22,695 nt of DNA from Chloroflexota bacterium (GTDB lineage: Bacteria > Chloroflexota > Limnocylindria > QHBO01), in NCBI GenBank assembly GCA_024636135.1, contig JAGXHP010000153.1, forward strand, positions 1 through 22,695, given 5' to 3'. Position numbers and translations under genes: made by a program. Shown here one piece after another: positions 16,231 to 22,161 of this stretch. Position 1 is the first letter of the stretch. Each line of letters opens with the position of its first letter. Below the pieces are notes generated by a model that was not told the origin of the DNA, ran no database searches, and worked only from the letters and a program-made list of their open reading frames with translations.

Positions 16231-17226
16231 GTGACCGGACCGATGCGCGACGACCGCGCCGAGATCGTCGACCTGCCGGGGGACGCGCCCGTCGAGGTCG
16301 AGCCGACATTGGCGCCGCGGGGGCGGCGGCGAACGTTGTTCGGCGAGGGCGCGCAGATCGCGTGCGACAACCTCGTCAAGATCTACAAGGTCGCCGACCT
16401 CGAGGTGGTCGCCCTCCAGGGCCTGGACCTGCTGGTCGACCCGGCCGAGATGATCGCCATCGTCGGAGCGTCGGGCTCCGGCAAGTCCACGCTCCTGAGC
16501 ATCCTCGGCGGTCTCGACGTGCCGTCGGCCGGACGGGCCACGGTCGCCGGCCACGATCTGACCGCCATGGGACGCCGCGAGCGGACGAACTATAGGCGTC
16601 GCGTCATCGGCTTCGTGTGGCAGCAGACGGCGCGCAACCTGCTGCCGTATCTGTCGGCGGTCGAGAATGTCGAGCTGCCGATGATTCTGGACGGGGCAGC
16701 CGGCTCGCTGCGCCGTCGCAGCGCCATCGAGCTGCTGGCGATGGTCGGCCTGCGAGATCGAGCGGGGCACCGGCCTGATCGGCTGAGCGGCGGCGAGCAG
16801 CAGCGCGTGGCGATCGCGGTGGCGCTGGCGAATCGGCCGGAGGTCCTGCTGGCCGACGAGCCGACCGGCGAGCTCGACACCGATACCAGCGGCGAGATCT
16901 TCGAGCTGCTGCGCCAGGTCAACCGGGAGATGGGCACGACCGTGGTGATCGTCACGCACGATCCGCTCGTCAGCGAGCAGGTTCAGCGCACGGTTGCCAT
17001 CCGCGACGGACGGACCTCCTCGGAGACGCTCCGACGGACCTCGCTCTCGGATGACGGCGACCACCAGGTGATCGCCGAGGAATTCGCCGTGCTCGACCGT
17101 GCCGGGCGACTCCAGCTGCCGCGCGCACACGTCGAGGCGCTCGAGCTCGATCGGCGCGTCCGCCTGCGGCTCGAGCCGGACCACATCGGCGTCTGGCCCG
17201 ACGGTCACCGGGAGAAGGACCGATGA
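16231..17226 (+). CDS. ABC transporter ATPase with C-terminal AbrB-like domain
   Basis: A 331-residue ATPase of the MacB/LolD type. Walker A GASGSGKST is at 79-87, the Q-loop region (VWQQ) at 129-132, the signature LSGGEQ at 185-190, Walker B LLADEP at 206-211 and the switch histidine H243. The nucleotide-binding domain ends near 262. The last 50 residues contain VLDRAGRLQLP followed by a VEAL helix, RRVRLRLE and IGVWP strands, a pattern like the SpoVT/AbrB swapped hairpin. A 40-residue acidic/proline-rich N-terminal extension is also present. GTG 16231 follows GAGGA at 16219-16223; an ATG at 16243 is an alternative. It lies 18 bases after the second permease and overlaps the second ATPase by four bases (ATGA). 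Confidence 0.88.
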   Translation: MTGPMRDDRAEIVDLPGDAPVEVEPTLAPRGRRRTLFGEGAQIACDNLVKIYKVADLEVVALQGLDLLVDPAEMIAIVGASGSGKSTLLSILGGLDVPSAGRATVAGHDLTAMGRRERTNYRRRVIGFVWQQTARNLLPYLSAVENVELPMILDGAAGSLRRRSAIELLAMVGLRDRAGHRPDRLSGGEQQRVAIAVALANRPEVLLADEPTGELDTDTSGEIFELLRQVNREMGTTVVIVTHDPLVSEQVQRTVAIRDGRTSSETLRRTSLSDDGDHQVIAEEFAVLDRAGRLQLPRAHVEALELDRRVRLRLEPDHIGVWPDGHREKDR

Positions 17227-17954
17227 CGGAGCGCTTCAGCGCCGACCGCGGCGGGCCGATGGTTGTCGCCACCGGTCTCGTGCGCGACTACCCGTCCGGC
17301 GACGGCACCGTCCACGCCCTGCGCGGGATCGACCTGCGCGTGGAGCGCGGCCAGCTGGTCGCCGTTCGCGGTCGGTCCGGATCCGGAAAGACGACCCTGC
17401 TCAACCTGCTCGGCGGCCTCGATCGGCCGAACGCGGGACAGGTCATGGTGGACGGCGACGAGGTGACCACCATGAACGAATCGGCGCTGGTCGACTTCCG
17501 CCGCCGGACGGTGGCCTTCATCTTCCAGGCGTTCGGCCTGCTGCCGATCCTCTCGGCCGCCGAGAACGTCGAGGTGCCGCTCCGGCTCGTGCGCGCCGAC
17601 CCCCGCGCGCGCGACGCACGCGTGGAGGAGCTGCTCGACCTGGTCGGCCTCGGCTCACGCGCGGGGCATCGTCCCCACGAGATGTCGGGCGGCGAGCAGC
17701 AACGGGTCGCGATCGCGCGAGCCCTTGCCAACCGGCCGAAGCTGCTCCTGGCCGATGAGCCGACCGGGCAGCTCGACTCGCACACCGGTCACGCGATCAT
17801 GGGACTGCTGCGCACCGTCGTCCGCACCGAGGGCGTCACGGCGGTAGTCGCCACTCACGATCCGGCGCTGCTCGACCTCGCCGACCGCGTGGTCGAGATC
17901 CACGACGGCCTTCTCACCGAGGCCGCGCCGGCCGCGCCGGTCGCGCCGGTCTGA
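17223..17954 (+). CDS. ABC transporter ATPase, MacB/LolD type
   Basis: A 243-residue ATPase of standard length. Walker A GRSGSGKTT is at 50-58, the Q-loop (FIFQAFGLLP) at 99-108, signature MSGGEQ at 154-159, Walker B LLADEP at 175-180 and switch histidine at 211. The FQxFxLLPxLSAxENVExPL run is characteristic of ATPases serving FtsX-type permeases. ATG 17223 overlaps the stop of the first ATPase, with GGAGAAGGA just upstream. The cassette thus supplies two different ATPases for two different permeases, suggesting a heteromeric transporter. The C-terminus ends in a small Ala-Pro-Val repeat encoded by a 9-bp tandem repeat. Substrate not determined. Confidence 0.9.
   Translation: MTERFSADRGGPMVVATGLVRDYPSGDGTVHALRGIDLRVERGQLVAVRGRSGSGKTTLLNLLGGLDRPNAGQVMVDGDEVTTMNESALVDFRRRTVAFIFQAFGLLPILSAAENVEVPLRLVRADPRARDARVEELLDLVGLGSRAGHRPHEMSGGEQQRVAIARALANRPKLLLADEPTGQLDSHTGHAIMGLLRTVVRTEGVTAVVATHDPALLDLADRVVEIHDGLLTEAAPAAPVAPV
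17925..17951 (+). repeat. Three tandem copies of a 9-bp unit at the end of the second ATPase gene
   Basis: The unit GCGCCGGYC occurs three times in frame directly before the TGA, encoding APA-APV-APV. It is a small in-frame microsatellite that could vary in copy number without breaking the gene. Confidence 0.8.
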
Positions 17955-17977
17955 TTTGGGCGCGGCGAGCGCTACGA

Positions 17978-18000
17978 CGGGGCTCGAGTGGACTGCCCCG
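17978..18000 (+). terminator. Possible weak terminator after the ABC cassette
   Basis: CGGGGC (17978-17983) and GCCCCG (17995-18000) form a 6-bp stem with an 11-base loop, 23 bases after the last stop codon. There is no T-run, and the opposing tRNA gene begins soon after. Assigned on position and pairing only. Confidence 0.3.
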
Positions 18001-18036
18001 GCGGCTCCGTTCTTGCGCCGTCCTGTGTTGTCAGAG

Positions 18037-18109
18037 AGGGCCGTGTGGGATTCGAACCCACGACACGAGGATTAAAAGTCCCCTGCTCTAACCGCTGAGC
18101 TAACGGCCC
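18037..18109 (-). tRNA. tRNA-Lys (anticodon UUU)
   Basis: Read on the reverse strand, all arms fold: acceptor GGGCCGT/ACGGCCC, D-arm GCTC/GAGC, anticodon stem GGGGA/TCCTC with loop CTTTTAA (anticodon TTT), 5-base variable loop, and T-arm GTGGG/CCCAC with loop TTCGAAT. The length is 73 including a U at position 73; CCA is not encoded. The 5' part (bases 1-10) overlaps the end of the nfeD-like gene, which uses U8-A9-G10 as its stop codon. Confidence 0.95.
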
Positions 18110-18450
18110 ACGGCCTCAGGATACGGCTCCCCGGCCGGCTCGACCACGAGCGTGATCCCCTCGCGTGCCAGGACCCGCACCGGCGCGTCGGCCGCGGCGC
18201 CGGCATCGCACCGCGCGCGCCATGCCTCGCCCCGAACGTTGACCTCGCCGATCGGCTGGCATGCCATGACCGTGCGCGCCGTTGCCCCGATCAGCGCGTC
18301 CGAGCCGACGCTGGTGGGATGGCGACGTAGCAGGCGCATCCAGATGATCGTCTCGGCCACCTCAACGGCGATGCCGAACACGACGGCGACCCAGCCCCAC
18401 GGAGCGGGAATGACGAAGAAGGCGAGAAGGATCGCGACGACGACGAACAC
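18100..18450 (-). CDS. Short NfeD-family membrane protein
   Basis: A 116-residue protein with two N-terminal membrane helices (about 2-14 and 17-40), then a C-terminal OB-fold-like domain: LIGATARTV, a PIGEVNVRGEAWRA segment, VRVLAREGITLVVEP. The GxVxVxGExWxA pattern is the NfeD hallmark. Short NfeD proteins are membrane-bound partners of stomatin/flotillin-like proteins and influence membrane microdomains, but no stomatin gene is in the window. GTG 18450 is the best start; no Shine-Dalgarno sequence is clear. The gene ends inside tRNA-Lys: its TAG is bases 8-10 of the tRNA, so the same transcript carries both and processing of the tRNA would remove the stop codon from the mRNA. Confidence 0.75.
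   Translation of the reverse strand: MFVVVAILLAFFVIPAPWGWVAVVFGIAVEVAETIIWMRLLRRHPTSVGSDALIGATARTVMACQPIGEVNVRGEAWRARCDAGAAADAPVRVLAREGITLVVEPAGEPYPEAVGR
18118..18146 (-). promoter_or_regulatory. Possible tRNA-Lys promoter inside the nfeD-like gene
   Basis: On the reverse strand TATCCT (18118-18123) lies eight bases before tRNA base 1, with a weak -35 candidate TGGTCG (18141-18146) at 17-base spacing. It would give the tRNA its own start independent of nfeD transcription. The -35 match is poor. Confidence 0.3.
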
Positions 18451-18529
18451 CCCGTGATTGTGGTCGTCGCGCGTGACCGACGCACCCCACCTTCCGTGTG
18501 TTCGCCGGCCGGCTTGGTTGCGTCATGCC

Positions 18530-18535
18530 TAAACT
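18530..18535 (+). promoter_or_regulatory. Putative -10 box for leaderless DUF2306 gene
   Basis: TAAACT is followed by six bases and the ATG at 18542. There is no Shine-Dalgarno sequence between them. No convincing -35 is visible. Confidence 0.45.
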
Positions 18536-18541
18536 CGCCCC

Positions 18542-19213
18542 ATGAGCCCAGCGATATCTCGGCCGCGAGCGGCATGGGCCCGCGGTCTTCGTGCTCATCG
18601 CCGTCGTCTTGGTTTCGTGGCGATCAGGCTCGCGACCGACGTCCCGAACATCGTGTCCGGCTCGATCCCTCCGGCCGACTCCTTCGAGCATCGGTACGCC
18701 CGGTACCCCTGGCTCGCGTACGCACACATCCTCCCGGGAGTCGTCTATCTCGTCCTGGCGCCGATCCAGCTGTGGCGCGGATTCCGGGATCGTCACCTGC
18801 GATGGCATCGGCGGATCGGGCGCGTGACTCTGGTCGCCGGGCTCACCGCTGGCGTGTTCGCCATCGGCTTCGGCGCGTTTCTGTCCTTCGGCGGATTGCT
18901 CGAGGCGAGCGCCTCGACCCTGTTCGGCGCGTGGTTCGTGATGTCGTTGCTCGTTGCCTATCGCTTCATCCGCCGGGGGAATCCAGGGGCGCACCGACGC
19001 TGGATGATCCGTGCCTTTGCGGTGGGACTGGCCGTCGGCACCATCCGGCTCTGGATCGGCCTGTTCGAGTCGCTCGGCCTGCTCAGCTTCCGCGACGCGT
19101 TCGGTGTGGCGTTCTGGATCTCATTCGTCCTGCATGCCGGGGCCGCGGAAGCCTGGATCCGCGTCCGGCCCGAAGTGAACGGCGCGCTGAGCCCCGCCTC
19201 TACCGTCCGCTGA
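18542..19213 (+). CDS. DUF2306 membrane protein, N-terminus possibly double-frameshifted
   Basis: A 223-residue membrane protein. From about residue 28 it fits DUF2306: RYxxxPWLAYAHILPG, the LAPIQLWRGFRDRHLRWHRRIGR loop, a glycine-rich helix, a FRRGNPGAHRRWMIR-like loop (IRRGNPGAHRRWMIR), then two more helices. Function is unknown. Residues 14-24 are arginine-rich where a first membrane helix is expected, whereas the +1 frame over the same bases (about 18582-18617) encodes AVFVLIAVVLVS, an ideal helix. A one-base loss near the GGGCCC at 18579-18584 and a one-base gain near TTT at 18616-18618 would restore it. So the given start is likely right, but the early sequence may be wrong or mutated. 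The stop overlaps the convergent carH-like gene by 14 bases. Confidence 0.7.
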   Translation: MSPAISRPRAAWARGLRAHRRRLGFVAIRLATDVPNIVSGSIPPADSFEHRYARYPWLAYAHILPGVVYLVLAPIQLWRGFRDRHLRWHRRIGRVTLVAGLTAGVFAIGFGAFLSFGGLLEASASTLFGAWFVMSLLVAYRFIRRGNPGAHRRWMIRAFAVGLAVGTIRLWIGLFESLGLLSFRDAFGVAFWISFVLHAGAAEAWIRVRPEVNGALSPASTVR

Positions 19214-20087
19214 GCAGCCGCCGCATCTCGGCCACTGCTGCGGTCGGTTCGTCGGGAAGGATGCTTGCCGTACCGGATGGCAGATCCGGAGCGTGCCGTC
19301 CTCCCGTCGCCACGACCAGGCGGGCATCGGCCGCGTGGAGCGCTGCGGCCACCTCGGTTGCCGGTCCGACGTCCTGCGCCATCGGAACGCCCATCACCAC
19401 GGCGCGCGCATCCACTTCCGCAACGGCCATGACCCACGACGCGATCGGCACGTCCGCCCCAAGGTAGGTGGCTTCGATGCCCGCGCGCCGCAGAGCCGTG
19501 GCGAATACCAGGGTCGGAAGCTCGTGGCGCCCGCCGGGCGGCATCCCCAGCAGGATCGTGGGCTGGTCGCTCGCCCCATGGCCCGCCGCCTCGAACGCCA
19601 TCCCGAGCCGGCGCAGAACGGCCGAGCTGGCGGCGTGCTCACCGGCGACGTCAACCTCGCCACGCTCCCACGCATCACCGAGTTCCCGCAGGGCGGGGTA
19701 CAGCTGGCGCCCGACCACGGCCTCGAAGCTGCCGCCGGCGAAGATCGCGTCCAGGGCGCGTTCGATGGCGATGCCGTCGACGCGCGCCGCGGCGTCGACG
19801 AGGTCGCGGGGACGCCCCGTCTCCGTCTCCTCGGGCGGTCGTCCGGCATCGAGGGCGGCGATCTCGCCCTCGGAGAGGGAGCGGATGTGGTCGGCCGCCT
19901 GGCGCGGCGACCATCCCGTCGCGACCAGCCGCTGCATGGCGCGTAGCCGGCAGATGGCGTGGTCGTCATACAGCCGGTATCCCGCTTCGGTCCGCGTTGG
20001 GACCACGACCCCGTAGCGTCGTTCCCATGCTCGGAGCAGGGAGACGGGGACGCCGGTCCGCTGTGACGCTTGCTTGATCGTGTACAT
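19200..20087 (-). CDS. MerR-family B12-binding regulator, CarH/LitR-like putative photoreceptor
   Basis: A 295-residue repressor-type regulator. The N-terminal MerR winged helix (1-70: MYTIKQASQRTGVP, LLRAWERRYG, AGYRLYDD) is followed by a four-helix cap and a Rossmann-like cobalamin-binding domain. W140 and E150-H151 form the W-x9-EH motif that caps adenosylcobalamin in CarH; H188 (in GRHEL) fits the lower axial ligand (H177 in Thermus CarH), followed by the family-like ATYLGADVP strand. The length is close to Thermus CarH (285). Known relatives tetramerise with AdoB12 in the dark, bind operators and release DNA in light. ATG 20087 (MYTIKQ) is chosen by domain fit; ATG 20102 is possible. Divergent to an ECF sigma gene, the arrangement of litR-litS in Streptomyces. 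Light sensing is inferred. Confidence 0.88.
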   Translation of the reverse strand: MYTIKQASQRTGVPVSLLRAWERRYGVVVPTRTEAGYRLYDDHAICRLRAMQRLVATGWSPRQAADHIRSLSEGEIAALDAGRPPEETETGRPRDLVDAAARVDGIAIERALDAIFAGGSFEAVVGRQLYPALRELGDAWERGEVDVAGEHAASSAVLRRLGMAFEAAGHGASDQPTILLGMPPGGRHELPTLVFATALRRAGIEATYLGADVPIASWVMAVAEVDARAVVMGVPMAQDVGPATEVAAALHAADARLVVATGGRHAPDLPSGTASILPDEPTAAVAEMRRLLSGR

Positions 20088-20112
20088 GCTGTGTGGAAGC
20101 ATAGCATGTACA
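20081..20112. promoter_or_regulatory. Perfect 10-bp inverted repeat (TGTACATGCT), putative CarH/LitR operator
   Basis: TGTACATGCT (20081-20090) and its exact complement AGCATGTACA (20103-20112) are separated by 12 bases. The left arm overlaps the carH-like start codon, and a reverse-strand TATGCT -10-like box (20098-20103) lies in the centre. The right arm ends five bases before the sigma gene's -35 box. Position suits autoregulation plus control of the divergent gene. Binding by this regulator is inference. Confidence 0.6.
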
Positions 20113-20176
20113 AACAGTTGACATTCATCCACACCAGTTGGTATTCTGGCGCCATGGATGTACAAACCTTCGACAT
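20106..20176 (+). repeat. Imperfect 19-bp direct repeat flanking the ECF sigma promoter
   Basis: ATGTACAAAC begins both 20106-20124 and 20158-20176, and the 19-base copies share 16 positions, 52 bases apart. The first copy contains the -35 TTGACA; the second lies in codons 2-8 of the sigma gene. Both carry a TGTACA half-site. They look like paired operator sites bracketing the core promoter. Confidence 0.55.
20118..20147 (+). promoter_or_regulatory. ECF sigma gene promoter (TTGACA/TATTCT), leaderless
   Basis: TTGACA (20118-20123) and TATTCT (20142-20147) are 18 bases apart, and six bases separate the -10 from the ATG at 20154. This is a near-consensus housekeeping promoter that should start at the initiation codon. 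Its strength suggests that repression, not weak promoter sequence, keeps the gene off. Confidence 0.7.
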
Positions 20177-20807
20177 AGGCAAGACAGATCAGGATCTGAT
20201 GGCACGCATCGCCGGTGGCGACGAAGCGGCCCTCGCCGACTTCTACGACCGCCACCACCGCGTCGCGTTCCGCGTCGCAATGCGCGTCGTCCGTGACCAC
20301 GGGCGTGCGGAAGACGTCCTCCAGGAAGCGTTCCTCTCGGTATGGCGGAAGGCAGCTTCCTACGCTCCCGGGCGAGGAAGCGCGAAGTCATGGCTCATGG
20401 GCATCGTCCGCAATCGGGCGATCGACACCGTGCGTGCGCAGCGCGACTCGAGCTTCGACGACGAGGCCGTTCTCCTCTCGCTGCGCGACGCGGGGCCCAG
20501 CGTCGCCGACACGGTCTCCATGAAGCTCGACGCGGAGCAGGTTCGGCAGGCCATCCGCAGGCTCCCCGAAGGCCAGCGCCAGGCACTGACCGCCGCCTTC
20601 TTCGAAGACCGATCGCACGCGGACATCGCGCGCAGCTTCGCGGTCCCGCTCGGCACGATTCACGGGCGGGTTCGCCTCGGCATGCGGCGACTCCAGCGCT
20701 ACCTGGCCGCCGACGAGGCGGACGCCGTGGTCCGCGAGCGAGGATCTGCCGGATTCGCTGCTATCATCCCTTCCTCGCCACCGAGCCAGCAGGACTCCAT
20801 TGTCTGA
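20154..20807 (+). CDS. ECF-family RNA polymerase sigma factor
   Basis: A 217-residue ECF sigma factor. Region 2 spans about 27-97 with the DVLQEAFLSVW core-binding/-10 motif at 54-64 and SWLMGIVRNRAIDTVR at 79-94. A linker (98-125) leads to region 4 with LPEGQRQALTAAFFEDRSH and a helix-turn-helix to about 183. The C-terminal tail of about 30 residues is variable. ATG 20154 is preferred to the in-frame start at 20070, which would extend upstream of the promoter and across the operator. It lies divergent to the CarH/LitR-like regulator, and no anti-sigma gene adjoins, so control is probably transcriptional. By analogy with LitS it may turn on carotenoid or photoprotection genes, none of which are in this window. 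Confidence 0.9.
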   Translation: MDVQTFDIGKTDQDLMARIAGGDEAALADFYDRHHRVAFRVAMRVVRDHGRAEDVLQEAFLSVWRKAASYAPGRGSAKSWLMGIVRNRAIDTVRAQRDSSFDDEAVLLSLRDAGPSVADTVSMKLDAEQVRQAIRRLPEGQRQALTAAFFEDRSHADIARSFAVPLGTIHGRVRLGMRRLQRYLAADEADAVVRERGSAGFAAIIPSSPPSQQDSIV

Positions 20808-20842
20808 GGCACGGATTCGGCGATCCGGCACTCGAGATCCTG

Positions 20843-20871
20843 TTGCGCAGACGCGTGCCCGTTCATAAACA
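20843..20871 (+). promoter_or_regulatory. Possible promoter of the saccharopine-dehydrogenase-like gene
   Basis: TTGCGC (20843-20848) and TAAACA (20866-20871) have 17-base spacing and lie shortly before the GTG at 20889. The 81-base gap after the sigma gene therefore seems to hold an independent promoter. Both hexamers are only partial matches. Confidence 0.3.
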
Positions 20872-20888
20872 CGCACGCTGGTGAACTT

Positions 20889-22115
20889 GTGAAGACCCTC
20901 CTCATCGGCACCGGGACGGTGGGCGAAGCCATTGCCCGTCTCGCCGCCGATCGCGATTGGTGCGAGGTCATGGTCCTTGCCGACTACGACGAGGACCGCG
21001 CCCGCACCCTTGCCGACGCGCTGGGCTCCGCTCCTCGTTTCGTGGCCGCCCAGATCGACGCCCGTGACGCCTCCGCCGTCACCGCGCTCGCCCAGGCTCA
21101 CGATGTCGACCTGGTGATGAACGCGGTCGACCCCCAGTTCGTCATGCCGATCTTCCGTGGCGCGCTCGACGCCGATGTCAACTACATGGACATGGCGGTC
21201 AGCCTGTCGAAGCCGCATCCCGATCGGCCGTACGAGATCCCCGGCGTCAAGCTCGGCGACGAGCAGTTCGCGATGGCCGATGAGTGGGAGTCACGCGGTC
21301 GGCTCGCCCTGGTCGGGATGGGCATGGACCCCGGCCTGACCGACGTCTTCGCGGCGCACGCAGCGAAGCACGACTTCGACGAGCTCCACGAGATTCACGT
21401 CCGCGATGGCGGGGACCTCGAGATCCCGGGCTTTGCCTTCGCGCCGGTCTTCAGCATCTGGACGACCATCGAGGAATGCCTCAACCCGCCGATCATCTGG
21501 CAGGACGGCGACTGGCACACCACGGAGCCGTTCAGCGGTGCCGAGTCCTTCCCGTTTCCCGAGGGGATCGGCCCGGTGGAGTGCGTCAACGTCGAGCACG
21601 AGGAGGTGCTCTTGCTCCCCCGATGGCTCCCGACGCGGACAGCGACCTTCAAGTACGCGCTCGGCGACGACTTCATCGACAAGCTCAGGACGATCCACGC
21701 GTTGGGCATGGATCGCACGGATCCGGTGACCGTGAAGGGCGTCGAGGTCGCGCCGCGCGATGTCCTGGCAGCCATCACTCCCGATCCGATCTCGCTGGGC
21801 GACAAGTTCCGCGGCCGCGCCGTGGTGGGCACCTGGGTGCTCGGCATGAAAAGCGGCAAGCCGCGCGAGACCTTTGCCTACCAGATGGCCGATGCCGAGG
21901 AGATCTGGGCGAAGCACCACCTCCAGGTTGTCGGCTGGCAGACGGGCTTCAACCCCGTCATTGCCATGGAGCTGCTGGCCGAGGGCGCGTGGACCGGTGC
22001 CGGCGTGCTCGGTCCCGAGGCCTTCGACCCCGATCCCTATCTCGCGCTGCTCGATCGGTACGGCATTCATCACGCCGTGGTCGAGATGCCGCCCGGGGCG
22101 CATCGGCCCACCTGA
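20889..22115 (+). CDS. Saccharopine dehydrogenase-family NAD(P)-dependent oxidoreductase
   Basis: A 408-residue enzyme. The N-terminal Rossmann fold has GTGTVGEAIA at about 7-16 and the acidic second-strand end (LADYDEDRA). The VDLVMNAVDPQF segment and the GMGMDPGLTDVFAAHAA motif (about 144-160) are typical of the saccharopine dehydrogenase, homospermidine synthase and carboxynorspermidine synthase superfamily. The C-terminal domain follows. The exact substrate (a lysine- or polyamine-derived imine) cannot be assigned. GTG 20889 is used because the glycine motif begins right after it; no good Shine-Dalgarno sequence is present. It follows the sigma gene in the same direction but probably has its own promoter. 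No lysine-pathway partner is nearby. Confidence 0.82.
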   Translation: MKTLLIGTGTVGEAIARLAADRDWCEVMVLADYDEDRARTLADALGSAPRFVAAQIDARDASAVTALAQAHDVDLVMNAVDPQFVMPIFRGALDADVNYMDMAVSLSKPHPDRPYEIPGVKLGDEQFAMADEWESRGRLALVGMGMDPGLTDVFAAHAAKHDFDELHEIHVRDGGDLEIPGFAFAPVFSIWTTIEECLNPPIIWQDGDWHTTEPFSGAESFPFPEGIGPVECVNVEHEEVLLLPRWLPTRTATFKYALGDDFIDKLRTIHALGMDRTDPVTVKGVEVAPRDVLAAITPDPISLGDKFRGRAVVGTWVLGMKSGKPRETFAYQMADAEEIWAKHHLQVVGWQTGFNPVIAMELLAEGAWTGAGVLGPEAFDPDPYLALLDRYGIHHAVVEMPPGAHRPT

Positions 22116-22161
22116 CTCAGGGGCCACAATGGGCGTCCACATCGGGAAGGAGCGCGAACCC

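Noticed and set aside
15946..17208. Reverse-strand ORF of 420 codons opposite the ABC ATPase
   Set aside because: It is an antisense shadow; the forward frame holds all ATPase motifs.
18454..19467. Forward ORF of 337 codons overlapping DUF2306 and carH-like genes
   Set aside because: Its composition is Ser/Arg/Pro-rich and it crosses a convergent stop; only the frame starting at 18542 shows DUF2306 motifs.
20070..20153. Longer N-terminus for the ECF sigma factor from the upstream in-frame start
   Set aside because: The extension would cover the operator, the divergent gene's start and the sigma gene's own promoter; the leaderless ATG at 20154 fits better.
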